Positions 1 to 12,215 of a DNA stretch of 64,000 nt are shown here, piece by piece. The stretch comes from Humulus lupulus (lineage: Eukaryota; Streptophyta; Magnoliopsida; Rosales; Cannabaceae), in the NCBI RefSeq assembly GCF_963169125.1, contig NC_084794.1:224189409-224253408 (forward strand), in the 5' to 3' direction. A program made the position numbers and the translations under genes. Below the pieces are notes generated by a model, which saw nothing but the letters and a program-made list of their open reading frames with translations, had not been told where the DNA came from and did no database searches. Position 1 is the first letter of the stretch, and every line of letters starts with the position of its first letter.

Positions 1-639
1 CAACCTAAAGCAACCCATGACTAGTCCAAGTGCAACCCACTGCAACTCACTACAACTCCTAATGTGAGTTATCTATATGAATTATGAATGCAACCACATG
101 CAACCTAAAGAAAAGCATGGCTAGTCCAAGTGCAACCCACTGCAACTAATAATGTGAGTTATCCATATGAATTACGAATGCAACCACATGCAATTGAAAG
201 CAACACATGGCTAGTCCAAGTGCAACCCACTGGAACTCCTAATGTGAGTTATACATATGAATTACGAATGCAACCACATGCAACCTAAAACAACACATGA
301 CTAGTCCAAGTGCAACCCACTGCAACTCACTGCAACTCCTAATGTGAGTTATCCATATGAATTACGAATGCAACCACATGCAACCTAAAGCAACACGTGA
401 CTAGTCCAAGTGCAACCCACTGCAACTCCTAATGTGAGTTATACATATGAATTACGAATGCAACCACATGCAATCTAAAGCAACACATGACTAGTTCAAG
501 TGCAACCCACTGCAACTCCTAATGTGAGTTATACATATGAATTACGAATGCAACCACATGCAACCTAAAGCAACCCATGGCTAGTCCAAGTGCAACCCAC
601 TGCAACTCTTAATGTGACTTATACATATGAATTACGAAC
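1..639. repeat. 90/100-bp tandem minisatellite, 7 copies
   Basis: Seven head-to-tail copies begin at 1, 101, 191, 281, 381, 471 and 561. Five-copy sets are 90 bp; copies 1 and 4 are 100 bp because the word tgcaactcac (with a neighbour variant) is duplicated inside them. Each unit carries ctagtccaagtgcaaccc and ends with gaatgcaaccacatg. The last copy breaks off near 639. The array probably continues to the left of the window. No coding capacity is credible; short open frames across it are by-products of the periodicity. Confidence 0.97.
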
Positions 640-1080
640 TCTAAAGCTCCAAAGCAACTCATATAGCGACCATTTTATGCTTGAAATTCTTTATCAAAAT
701 AAGAAGCAACTTAAACAAACTAAGCAACTTGATCTTCTGCTACGTAACATCTCAAAGAAAACTACAACCCCAAATGCAAGGCCATTGCAACCTAAAGTAA
801 TCCAATGCAACCTCAAATGCAAGTCCATGCTACCTACAACAGCTTTTAAATATTTATTTGAAAATTTCATCCTTATTCAACTCATGCAACACAATACGAC
901 CTCAAATGCAAGTCTACTGCAACCTCAAATGCAGCCTAATGCAACATACTGAAACCTCAAATGACAGCCCGTGCAACCCACAACAACTTTAATTAAATGC
1001 AATCCACTGCAATCTTAAATGCAACCCAATACAAATCTATGCACCTTAAATGCTATCCAAATGCAACTAAAGCAATTAAA
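640..1080. repeat. Degenerate caacc-rich repeat tail
   Basis: Beyond the regular array the sequence keeps reusing short words such as tgcaacctcaaatgcaa and gcaaccc at irregular spacing. It looks like an older, scrambled extension of the same repeat vocabulary. It ends just before the patellin-like exon remnant. No gene is seen here. Confidence 0.7.
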
Positions 1081-1100
1081 AAGAAAATAAAGTAGCTTAC

Positions 1101-1788
1101 CTTTGACAGTGATGAACCTCAATGCCTTCAATCTGAATGTTTACTTTTTCTCCTCCTTTGATAGTGAACTCAGAAGCTGGTTTTGGAGGACCATTTTGAA
1201 AATCGCTGGATTGACTCAATCCACCGTACTGAACAGGAGCATCTTCAGGCCTAATGAACCTGATCAGGATAGAAAGGAAAAGGACAAAGGCAGAGTTATT
1301 TTTCTTTAAACTTGTGAGTTGCTTGAACTTGATAAGAACTGAACATACACAAGCTTTGAACCCACTTCAGAATCTTGAACTTTTTTAAAGAAAATGTCAG
1401 AAAAAACATACCCAGTTTGGATTCTCAATAAAAAAAAATTCAGAGTAATCGAATTAAGCAAACTATTTCAGGCTTACTTGTAAAGTGTCTTGGCTACATT
1501 TCCTTCCTTAGAAATCATGAACTTGCTTTAGTTCTTTGAGTTAAAAAGGGACTGAAAACAGAGTATAGCATGTTGAAGTACCATGGAACATTGATGAAAA
1601 TCTAAACCAGAAGCATAACAAAACAAAAAAGTTAATGAAGTGAAAAAAAAAATGAAATGTGTAGAAAGATACTAAGAAAAAAGAATTAATCAATCACATT
1701 ACGAGCAACCATTTCAGGATAATTATCTTGAAAGAGAGAGAGGATCTGGTTTGAAGCTACTCTGAGCTCTCTTTTGGGCATGTTTTCA
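1101..1788 (-). pseudogene. Patellin-like (SEC14/GOLD) gene fragment, three exons
   Basis: Reading the minus strand, three exon-like blocks occur in the order of a plant patellin, a phosphoinositide-binding SEC14 protein with a C-terminal GOLD domain that acts in membrane trafficking. Block 1 (about 1788-1698) contains MPKRELRVASNQILSLFQDN and ends at a GT donor. Block 2 (1601-1478) follows a TTTAG acceptor and reads IFINVPWYFNMLYSVFSPFL, then SKFMISKEGNVAKTLYK, ending before gtaagc. Block 3 (1259-1101) follows a CAG acceptor and contains EDAPVQYGGLSQ and EFTIKGGEKVNIQIEGIE. Together they cover the end of the CRAL-TRIO domain and the start of the GOLD domain. A 1-bp deletion inside block 2, in the RTK/SKF region, shifts the frame. 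The N-terminal half and the rest of GOLD are absent; the left end stops at the minisatellite. Exon order and splice sites are preserved, so this is a genomic fragment, not a retrocopy. The family call is from remembered conserved motifs. Confidence 0.82.
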
Positions 1789-2017
1789 AAGCTTTATTTG
1801 TGAGTTGTTTTACAGTATATATACGTTAGATGAAAAAGAGATCGTATTTCTGAATATATTTTATACAAGAAAGTATTGCTGCAAAGATTTAGTAGAAACC
1901 GTAAAATTGAAATGTATTTTTATAATATATTTATTTATGAAAAAATCCCTAATTTTAATAATATCAAATTAGACCTATGTGTTTGAACAAATAGAACAAA
2001 ATATTCCATTGAGCTTA
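1789..2017. other. AT-rich intergenic sequence
   Basis: This interval is AT-rich with no open frame, repeat or recognisable motif beyond short A/T tracts. Confidence 0.6.
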
Positions 2018-2386
2018 TTTTTGGTTAAAATTTATTTTAATAAGACAATTATAACCTCTAATAATTAATTTATTTTATGTTATAAATATATTATTTCACT
2101 TTTTGAAATAAAATATTAATTTAAAATTGTTCACAATTAAGTATTTTAACAAATATTGTATTAAAAAGGCTTTAATAATAAAGTTTATTTTAAAAAGTAA
2201 AATATATAAGAATTAAAATTAATTGTGATCAATTTTACATTAAAATTTTATTTCAAAAAGTGAAATAATATATTTTTTTAACATTTTCTTAAAATATTTT
2301 TATAATATATTATAAAATAATATTATGTAAATAAAGGAAAGATATTATTGTCTAATTAAAATTAGTCTTAACTAAAAAATAAATTA
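2018..2386. repeat. AT-rich fold-back (MITE-like) sequence
   Basis: The arm at 2087-2136 (core atttcactttttgaaata) is the imperfect reverse complement of 2216-2274 (core tatttcaaaaagtgaaat). The pairing continues outward: ttggttaaaatttattttaa near 2022 against the complement of a stretch near 2360-2385. This gives arms of roughly 150 bp around a short centre, the shape of a decayed MITE. I could not fix clean ends or a target-site duplication, so the family is open. Confidence 0.6.
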
Positions 2387-3974
2387 CATATTTTTAAAAT
2401 ATTGAACGAAATATGAATGTGTAATTTGGCATTATTGACACTTATATAGGTAAGTATTAATTAAAACTCAAATAGGTAAAATGGATATTGTGACGCGAAG
2501 ATTCATCAACAAAAATTAAGAAGGATAAGTTGTCCTGTAATAGAAGCAGAAGTGTTTCGAAATAACACTCAGTATTTTATAGTTCAATCACTAAAAATAA
2601 TCTACGTCTACTTTCATTGTTTTATTGCTCCCTTGTAGCGTTGTAAACTTTTTGAAGTACAAAAAAAAACATCAGCCCCTTTCACACTCGCCTTCCCTTT
2701 AGGCATTGACTGCTCCCTTGAATCTTGATTTATGTTGTTCAATATATACAGTTTTGGGTAACAAAATCATTAAGTCATAACCCACTTTTCTATTCTCAAG
2801 GCTGACCAAATTATTCCATTTTTTAAACAAATTCTGTATCAAAATCGTAGATATGAGCATCTATCTTCAAGTCTATGAAGATCATCTTGAAGCTATTAAC
2901 TATATTCCATCAATGAAAACTTCCTCTACAACTATGCCCAAATTAAGTTTACTTTGTTTGGATCTTAAATTTTACTATGGAAATTTTTTATAAAATATTT
3001 ATTTTTTTTAACATATTTGTAATTATTCTAAATTTTATAAAATTATAATAGATTCATGTTTTATTTATTTGAAGAAATTTTCTTATTTTTCTAATATAAA
3101 TAAGAAAAAAATTATAATTTATTTTTTCCTTTTTAACTCAAATATTCAAACAATGTTAGCAATTATTGAAACACATATCTTCTTTTATATATATAAAAAA
3201 GAACATGTATTTAATAGTTTTTCTTCTCTTTAACAGTTTTTTTGTTTACTTTAACTTAATATTTTAAATATTTAACAAAATTTATCTTTAAAACTAATTA
3301 AAAATAAATATTTATTAATTATACAAATTCAAGTTGAGATGTTATAAAACATCATTATGATAATAATATATAATACAAAACTAAATATATTTAATAATTA
3401 TATTAATATAAATTCAAATATTATAAAATATTATTATTATAATAATATATAATGTATAATCTTCAATTTTATGAAATTTTGGTAGAATAAGTATTTAGTA
3501 ATTATATTAATATAAATTTAAATATTATAAAATATCATTATTATAATAACATTTAATACAATACTAAATATTTAATAATTATATTCATATAAATTTAAGT
3601 ATTATAAAATATCATTATAATAATATATAATGCATAATCTTAATTTTTATTAAAACTTTTATCATTCATATTTAAAAAGTAAACATGTTATTTTTTTATT
3701 ACTTGCTCTAACTTATATAAATATATATATATTCAAATAAATAACAATAAACACTATAAATATATTATATATGTGTCATATGTACAAATAGTATGCATGT
3801 GCAACTACATAAGAAATTAGATTAACATTTCTCTTCTATCAAGAATAAACAAGCATGTTCTCCAATTATTAAAGTGTAATTGAATAATATCATGAATGGT
3901 TTGTACCTTAAATATGATAGTTTGTGATCTAAAATGTTATCATATTATATATATATTAAAAAAATAATAAAAAT
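2387..3974. other. AT-rich intergenic sequence with degenerate repeats
   Basis: No gene is seen. Between about 3309 and 3640 four diverged copies of an AT-rich motif (aattatattaatataaatt followed by attataaaatatcatta) recur at 76-105 bp spacing. The rest is low-complexity A/T sequence up to the boundary of the Tat element. Confidence 0.6.
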
Positions 3975-4866
3975 TGTTGGCTGCCTTTTTCGCTATCAAC
4001 CGTAAGAAGAGAGATTAAAGAAACAAGCGAATCGAACACAAATATTTTTACGTGGTTCAGGTTATAAAAGAACCATAGTCCATGAGTCTCTGGTATTAAG
4101 ATGATTGGAAGCTTGTGAGGGCAAGCTTCAATGGTGTATTATCAGGCAGCGTTTAGATTGCTTTGAGTACAAGGTACTTTCTCTCTAAAAAATCGAACCA
4201 TTTACAATGAGACTTCCAGCTCTATTTATAGAGGCTGGGATCATTAATACCAATCATAAGTAATTAATACACATTATGCCCATTATTGGGGGATTAATAC
4301 TAATTCAATGCATTGGGATGCATTAAATAATGACCACGGCCCAAGCGAGATTTGCGGGGCCCACTGCAGAAAGGTACCTACTTTATAGGGAACATGCCCT
4401 AGGTACTGTCAAGGCGTGCTGCAAGTACCTCTATGTCAGACGGCGTAGTGTGTGTGCTAATTGTTGAGTCGTACACTCGACAACACTATTGACGAATCAC
4501 CCATAAAGGTTTGTCAGGTCTTCCTCTGATGATGCTAACCCATATTTGTTGACACCTGACTTATCCTTTAGATCCCGAGGACAAGGTCCTCAGCCAGGAA
4601 TATAACTGATGGCAAAAAAAAAACATGTAGACTGTCAAGCACCCTCAGGACATAGCCTTAGGAAGACATTCGTAACTCTTGGGACATGGCCCTGGGGAGA
4701 TGTTAAAGTCCTCCCTCTATCCGAGGGGAATGATCTCCGACTGTAGAATGAACCTCTCGAGGACTTATCCTCGGGGTGCCTCATCGAAAGAAGCACATCT
4801 CCTACTCGGGTTGCCACATGTCCCACTCGAACGATCACGTGTCCTTGGGTAGAAATACAGACAACA
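3975..4866 (-). repeat. 3' LTR of the Tat element
   Basis: This 892-bp LTR aligns with 21157-21283 plus 23322-24085. A TATA-like ctctataaataga on the minus strand lies near 4211-4224. Around 4458-4482 is a hairpin with arms ttgtcgag/ctcgacaa around tcgtacg; the right-hand LTR keeps the perfect form at about 23677-23702. The right edge at 4866 is followed directly by a purine tract on the minus strand. Confidence 0.92.
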
Positions 4867-4880
4867 TTTGTCCCCAAGTC
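4867..4880 (-). other. Polypurine tract of the Tat element
   Basis: On the minus strand the bases cttggggacaaa abut the start of the 3' LTR, the position expected for the plus-strand primer of reverse transcription. Confidence 0.7.
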
Positions 4881-5740
4881 TCTACTCGTCCTTGGACAGT
4901 GGATACTTAAAACTATGGAAGACTTCGAAAAGTCCTCAGATAGGAAATGTTTGGACTTCTGCTGATGTCACTATGAGATTTCCTGCCACATGCTGGAACC
5001 CTATTGTTGAGGCCATCAATCCATGCAATTAATGAAAGGTCAATTATGTGGCCCGAAACGTCTTTTTCGTACCCTAGGCGTCCTTTCAGTTTATACTCGA
5101 GATTTCCTTTTCTAATGCCAATGATCATGATCTGCAACTCTATGATCTTAGGCCTTTGGATTGTTTTTGAGTACCCATGTCCTAGATAATTCGACGGTCG
5201 AGGTGAACTTAATTCGCCCCTAAGCACTAGGTCTATAATAGGACGACTAGCGCGAAGCTTGTAACTTCTGGGTGAACGACAAACTGTTTTTTAGAGTTCA
5301 CACTTGCTTCAGCACAATCCGACGCTACATTTCGTGTAAGTATCCCTGAACTGTGATTTTCTTCTTTCATGCATATTTGAGATTTTAAGATGCATGCTTA
5401 GGAATTGTTTTTCGAACCTTTCAGAGGCTGTTTTTGCATTATTTGCTGTCATAAATGACCTAAATGGCTCTTTTAAGCGTTTTGTAGTGTTCTGGGGCAT
5501 TTTTCATTAATCTGTGTCTTCGGCCGGAATCTAGAAAATTCCAAATTCCAGCAATGTTCATCATCCTCGATGGTGTTCATCTTTTCCGGTGGTGTCTTTG
5601 GTGTCAAGTACTTGGCTCCGAGGACACCCTAGAGCCATTAGTTTATTTTTTCTCCTTCCCCAAGTAGTTGTCTTAGGGGCTCTCGTTTTGGCCCAACTTT
5701 CTTCGGGTCAAGGCGCTAACTGCTTGGTGTTTGTTCTCAG
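4881..5740. other. Tat element 3' non-coding region
   Basis: This lies between the 3' LTR and the antisense ORF remnant. It has no domain I can recognise and only short spurious frames on both strands. A cytosine/thymine-rich stretch and ttgttctcag precede the ATG at 5741, so the segment could hold the 5' part or an upstream intron of the antisense gene. Confidence 0.5.
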
Positions 5741-8609
5741 ATGTCTGAGGAGCTTCATAAGCTCCACCAACAAGGGTTCTATGCCTTCAACAACAAAATC
5801 CTCCAAATGGTCCTAGAGGTAGAACAATGCCTCGAGAAGGGGAAACAAGTGGCTAGCAGCAGCCAGACTCTTACCGTACGGGAGAGCTCGGAGCTAGCAG
5901 CGGTGAGGCCTCACAGAGCTGGCCTCTCGGAGGAAGAGGCCAACACTAGTTTGATGCTTTCAGATACCCCGTATCATGCCATAGGATTCAAAGCAAACGA
6001 CATTTCGAGTAAGCTATGACATTAGGGTGCCTTGACTAAAATACTCACCAACTGCGGGGTAGACGACAGTGAGATATTAGTGCACTTGGCTCGGGAGGAT
6101 GAGAGGGTGCACGAAAATTTTCACGGGCTCGGGCCTTAGAGTGCCTCACATCTTCAAGCGAGTGCAGCCCTGCCGCTACATCAATATTATGTCGACTTCC
6201 TCAAATTCATCGGCAAAGCCTCATTTCAACTGTCTCCGAATGACTATCGAGTGTTGGCCGGAATCTACATCCTATACAAGATAAAAAACTGGCCAACTCT
6301 GTCCCCTGTCGAAATACTGTATATCTACAGTTTTTGGCAATGCTCGAAGAAGGGGGGATGAGGATATTATATCATGCTCGAGCTTATAAAGATCAATTCT
6401 TTTGGGCGGACGGTTTCTCAACGAGGAGTAATCCCACCTTACTTTTGAACTTCACCACCATTGGTAAGTATCATACTCGCGTAAGTTAGCCCGATAGTAC
6501 TTAGCTCTTTACTTATCTTTGATCATATTGTCCTAATTATGTCTGTATCGTCATACCCCTTTCATTGATTCCTTCGAAGAGAGGCTTCAGATGATAGGCT
6601 CTCTCTGCAATGAGGAACTAGAGCTCTCCCTCCTCGTCACCAATGCCCGTCTTCGACTATATGGGTTGCTGTTGGCGGAGCAGAGCGTAAATTCGATGGT
6701 CCTCACCAAGTTTTAGAACTTGAAGAGATCTCGGATGGAAGAGAAGCTACACACTGATTTCATGGCAGCCAAGGCGCTCCAACAATATCAGCAATGTCTT
6801 CGCAAAGAGCACGCAGAGAGTGTTCTTGCTATCAAAGCTGTCACGGAGGCGAAAGAATACAAAGAGCTTAAGGGGATTGAATCATCCTCCATGCGTCAAG
6901 GTAAATCTCTAATCATTCCCCACTGTGCTAGGCATGTAGGGGAGGGAACTAGTCCTGAGCATATCTTTTTTTCTCCCTCCCTTCTTGAATGTGGCCAAGT
7001 TTCGGAGCGTCGCTGGTCCACTGAATAGTACCAAGATTACTATGATCTCATCGATGTGTTCCTCCACAACCCAAACAGAAAAAGGCACCCTCACAACTTC
7101 GTGCCTCTTGATGAGTCGATGACCATTCAAGCCTCTTGGTTTTGCCAATACGAAACCAATTTAACACAGGATATGGGTCGTCTCGTATGCGAATTTTCTA
7201 GTACTGTCCTCCATTCTGAGGAGCCTGATCGTGGCGGGGCTCCTGAGGAGTTTTATCTTTCTTTTCTACGTGTATTATTATGTTATGGTTTTCCTTTCAT
7301 TTATCAGGACTAACCAGGGTGTTTCCTTTGTGCAGATAGCATTGGACTTTTAGACATGGTGCGCTCGAAACGTCAAAGGGTGTTGGGCCCTTCTGAGATA
7401 GACCTCCCAACGGCCCCGACAACAGTGCCCACACCCGCTTCGTCTGTTCCAGCACCCTCAGCCGCTGCTCCAACAACCCTTACCTTGAGCGTAGCAATCA
7501 CCGGCGAGCTCATAGACCTTGAGGCCTCCTCTCCCCGAGATGAGGGATTCTCCAGGAAAGGCAAAGAAATCCCTCCCAATCCCCCTCAAGGCAAGGAACC
7601 CTGGTTGGTCATTTTTCTAAAGTATTACGATGACGATGGCTCGAGTCTACATAGGGAGGTCACCGAGTACTACAATGCTCGTATCGGCAAAGGTAACAAT
7701 AGTGTCCGACTATTGACTGAGTTTCTGTGCGAGGAATGGCTGAAGTAACATGTCTCTGCTCCTCGTCGTGAATAGATTGAACCTCTCCTCATGGGGAGAA
7801 TAGGAGAGAGGGGCATACCACTCGGCACGGAACTCCTGCAGGGAATAATGACATCCTTGTGCGAGATGACCACAGGCAGCTTTGCCTGTTGTGGTGGTGA
7901 CAACGAGGTGGCGTTGGTGGTAACCAGTTGTCATGCTGCCACTAGGGTAAGTCTTGATTTCTGCTCAAGTCTTGATGAATATCTTGTCTTTTTGACTAAT
8001 TCGTCCTTCTGAATTTACAAGTTTCAACCTTAAATCAATGACTTGGGATCTGGTGCTGACGTGTTCCCTTGAGCAAAAGAAGGCTCGGGAGGAGCTGGCT
8101 TACGTCCAGGTGGAGCTTGATCAAACCCAAGAGACTGCAGTCCCCCTGGAGGAACATTCGTGGCTCCATAAAGAGATGAAGGGCACCAGGACCTTGTCCA
8201 AGAAGTGGAGAACCAACTGGTCACAGAGAGGTCGAAGTTGTCTGCCTTGGAGGAAACATCCGCCAAGTTATTGGAAGATGGCGCAATCCGTACACGGATT
8301 GTGGAGGAGGAACTAGCCTGAGTCCACGAGGAGTTTTGGTTGAGCCAAGTGGAACTTGAAGCCCGTGTCAGTGAGCTGGAAAAAACCAATGGGGAACTGG
8401 CCAAAGACTTTGACGTGATGGCTGAGGACATGCTCTTTGTTGCATGGCAGAGCAACAAGGACATGGACCTCTCTTTCACAAAGGATCCTGACATGAGGAC
8501 CAAACTCGAGGCGTGTCTCAAGGCTGATGCTACACACACAGATCAAGAGAGAGAGAGGCTTAGACAGTGGGCCAAACTCCCAAGGACAACCCAGTGGTCG
8601 AGCTGGTGA
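5741..8609 (+). pseudogene. Antisense ORF of the Tat element, with intron-like joints
   Basis: Coding-like blocks run opposite to gag-pol. Block 1 (5741-6463) starts MSEELHKLHQQGFYAFNNKI and, after frame breaks, contains ALPLHQYYVDFLKFIGKASF and QLSPNDYRVLAGIYILYKIK. That pattern fits the 'putative gypsy type transposon' (Transposase_28-like) domain known from antisense ORFs of plant Tat elements. It ends at gtaagt. Block 2 (6591-6900) follows cttcag and ends before gtaaat. A third block (about 7021-7310) reads on to YGFPFIYQD. Block 4 (from 7337, after tgtgcag) reads DSIGLLDMVRSKRQRVLGPS, then a Pro/Ala/Thr-rich linker, and reaches a gtaagt near 7948. Block 5 (from about 8023, after ttacaag) is coiled-coil-like, rich in Glu, Lys and Leu. 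Stops and frameshifts make it non-functional. The domain name is from memory; the splice joints are inferred. Confidence 0.65.
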
Positions 8610-9944
8610 CAGAAATGCCATCAGGCGAAGGCCCCCAGTAGTTTTTAACTAGAATAGGCCTGTGTGCCATAGTTTTTAGGGGTAAAAACACTCAATGCTC
8701 GAGCCTCTGAGCACACTTGTGATTATTTTCCCGTTTAAGATTTATGTAGCATGCCTTGCTTTATATTTGGTTTGGTTCTATTAATTCACCGTAACTTAAA
8801 TTGCCACAAGAATAAGTACCCAAACCGTTTTATGTACTGGTTTCTATAAATTCAACGTAATACGAATGTCACGAGAACAAGAACTCAAACTGTTTTAAAC
8901 AATTGGTTCTATAAATTCAATGGAACACGAATGTCACGAGAACAAGAAATCAAACCGTTTTAAAACACTTGGTTATATAAAAATTCAACGTAACAGGAAT
9001 AGCACGAGAACAAAAACTTGAATTGTCTAATAGGTGGTTCCCGCGTTTAGTCCCTTGTAGGCTCATAGTCCTAGAAGTAACCTTGACGAGAAATTTACCG
9101 TTGGTTCTCACTCGGCATCCTATGCCCCTACAATCCAAAGATTCGGGCTTTTAGGGGTCCTAGTACGTAAACGCACCTGCCCTCTAAGCATGCATTACTC
9201 GGGAGGTCAGCCGGGGGTTTCAACACTGCTCACCGAGTGCATATCTCGTCAATTCCATACCATCTCGCACCTCCTCGGATTGTGATTTTAACGAGGTGCC
9301 CAAGCATAGGTTGTCTGGGTATCCGCCTGTATCTCGCATATTAGGATTTGGCTATTACTCTCCGGGTGCGTGCTATCCTCGGGAGGTAACCTAAATTCTT
9401 AAGTCTGCGTTATACTAGGTTTTCTAGCTATGAGATATAGTGACATTAGGGGCGCTTCGCTCGTCGACTAGCCAAGCTACCCATGGCATGCATTGCCCGA
9501 GGCCAAGTATGGGGTACTCAGCCTTCCGTTCACATCTTGAGATCAAGAGACTTGGTCAGAGCTCCTCATGCTTGGTGTCCACGGGAGGTGACAATAGTCT
9601 ATTCTCGTGCTACTTCGGTTATCTAGCTCCTAGGTGCTAAGCTTAGTTATGCATGGAACAAACTGCCTTTTAGGCTAGACCTAACTAGTTTCCTAAGTAG
9701 TTCCCTCCGAGGCGTAGTGCTGCCCTAACTCCATGCCCCCCAAGTGAACGGAGACTAGTCTCCAGTCACTTGTCCAGGCGAGTGGGTGCTCTTACATAGA
9801 ATTAATAGAATATAAAGGAAACCAAATAATATAAGCAGACAATAAATTTATTACCATGTTTTATATACATGGTTTCAATTACATGTGCCCGAAGGATACA
9901 TAGGGTATTACAGAGATAGACAATGTTTGCTGCTCATATTACTG
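8610..9944. other. Tat element spacer between antisense ORF and integrase
   Basis: This is non-coding internal sequence. At 8790-9020 a phrase of about 60 bp recurs four times in diverged form (words such as tggttctataaattcaa, aatgtcacgagaacaag and caaaccgttttaa). Nothing else is recognised. Confidence 0.55.
8775..9030. repeat. About 60-bp diverged tandem repeat, four copies
   Basis: Copies near 8775, 8835, 8898 and 8955 share ggtt(c/a)tataaattcaa(c/t)g, cacgagaacaag and aaaccgttt. They lie inside the 3' spacer of the Tat element. Short tandem arrays in this part of the element are a known habit of Tat retrotransposons. Confidence 0.75.
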
Positions 9945-11264
9945 GTAATACCAGTGAAGATGCTCGACATTCCAGACGTGAGGAATCGGCTCCCCACTTA
10001 ATCAGACTAATTTGTATGTTCTCGGACACACAACGCTCTCGACTTGGTATGGCCCTCCATGTTGGGTCCTAGCACTCCTACATCAGAGTCTCAGGTGGCT
10101 AAGAAGACTCTTCGCAACACCAGATCTTCGACCCAAATTTTCTATCTTTCACTTTGAAGATAAAATTTGTGGCCACCTTCTATTTGTAGGATGCTACTCG
10201 AAGCTTGGAAGCTTCGCCTAGCTCCTCCACGAGGTCCAGGGACTCCCAAAGTAACACTACAAGAAATTCGGCATTTACCTACCAATTTTATTTGTGGGTA
10301 AAAATTTTGCATTGGTAGGTAAATCTCTTTACCGACCAATTTTGACCAATAACCTATTGGTAGGTAATAGTTAGTCGAGAAAGGTATTATTACCTACGAT
10401 TAGTATATTGGTAGGTAAAAATCGTGTGGACCCCACAAAAAATAAGTCAGCGTCATTGACCTAGTGTTTGACATGGCATTATACGTGGAAAGTGACGTGG
10501 CACTCCATGTGGCACATGACGTGGCACTAAATGATTGGGTTGCTTTTCCCTTTTTATTGGTTACGTGGCACTAAATAACTGGTCCACGTGGCATGATATG
10601 GTATACCTATTACCTACACTTATTTATTTGTGAGTAAAGATAATGTTTATATGTAGGTAATTTTAATTATATCTTTAAATTTAATTTAATATAAACAATA
10701 AATGAAAGTAATTAATTTTAAAAATATTTGTATATTTAACATGAATAACAAAATAAACAAACATATATAATAAAATATTCATTGCTTATTAAATGATGAG
10801 TGTTACACTAATTACATTTCATAAAATAAAATATCAACAATTCTATACAATTCTCTTTTCTCTAACTACATTTTTCTTGATATTCTTCTTATTCTTCACT
10901 TTGGAATTATTGCACGAGAGCCTCCTTCCCCTAACTGAACTTTGAGAATTTCAATGATGGCTTTGAGATGTGAGGTTTGGGTTGGCGATAGTGGGAATGA
11001 CTATAGTTAACTTCAACATAAAAAATATCCTCAATTTAATCATCATAAGGATTTCATATTATATATGACTTATTATTATGGGCATTTATGACATTTGGTA
11101 TACCAGCATATATTAAAAACAAATATATGAGCACATCAAGTCTCATAATCACCAACATAGATTAAGTATACTTATTCTTGAACATCATAGGAAAAATAAA
11201 TTCAAATTAACAATGGCGAAAATCCACAAACTATAAAAATCAGATTATAGACACAGAACCAGAC

Positions 11265-11770
11265 CCTACAGCCTAAGAGCAACACTAAATCTTAATACAA
11301 ATATTAGAAACAAAGTATCAAACAATATATACTAAAACATATCCTAGCTCAAAACAGATCCCTTCATATATAGGCATTAAAATAGATTCCTTCCTCAAAA
11401 CAGAACCACACCCTACACTCAAATAGCAATGCTAAAGCTAAATACAAATACCAGAAACAAAGTACCAAACAACATATATTAAACCAAATCCTTACTCAAA
11501 ACAGATCTCTTCATATATAGACATATTAAAACATATTACTTGCTCAAAACAGAACCAGTAACACAAACAAAGATTAATGCAAAATTTTGGAAATAGTAAC
11601 ACAATACAAGAACCAACAAAACGAGAATACTAAGGACAAACTAAGTTGTCAAAGAAGTAGACCCTATAAGAAAGTTGTAATTAGAACCAGAAACAAAGTG
11701 TCAAACAAAATATATTTTAAAATAATCCTTGCTCAAAACAAATCCCTTCATATATAGACATATTCAAAAC
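11265..11770. repeat. Diverged direct repeats inside the CACTA interior
   Basis: A phrase of about 110-150 bp containing agaaacaaagta(t/c)caaacaa and ctcaaaacagatcccttcatatatag occurs near 11300, 11450 and 11690. It suggests internal duplication in the non-autonomous element. No coding content is seen. Confidence 0.65.
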
Positions 11771-12110
11771 AAATCTCTGCATATACATACAAAATTTATA
11801 TACAAGTATACATAATCAACCAAACCAGAAACAATATATTTAATAAAAAAACATAAATCTAAATGCAGCTGAAAAGCAAGCCACTAACAACATTTTGATA
11901 CAAAGTACGAAACTAAATCTGAATAAAACCAATAGAGAACAAAATTAAAATACACAAACAGAAAAATAAAAAACAATGTATGAGAACACCATAATCAAAT
12001 CATACCAAAGTATCTCAGAACTATGATTCATCATCAACCCTTCAGATTAATGGGGATTTAATCAGCATAAATCATACAATTTTACCTCCAAGGCCACAAT
12101 CCATCTCCCT

Positions 12111-12215
12111 GCCACCAAGCCTAATCCGAAAATCTCAAAGCCACCAAGCCTAATCCAAGAAAAGGAAAGCCACCAAGCCTAATCCAAAAATCTCAGAGTC
12201 ACCAACACCAATTAC
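12111..12215. repeat. 29-bp tandem repeat
   Basis: Copies of gccaccaagcctaatcc plus an A-rich remainder start at 12111, 12140 and 12169, and a diverged fourth copy (tcaccaacacc) follows. It is part of the CACTA interior. Confidence 0.85.

Noticed and set aside
1..639. CRISPR-like array
   Set aside because: Units are contiguous, with no unique spacers, in a plant genome context; it is a plain minisatellite.
590..952. Open frame of 120 codons over the repeat tail
   Set aside because: It is built from repeated caacct and tgcaa words and resembles no protein family; the repeat explains it.
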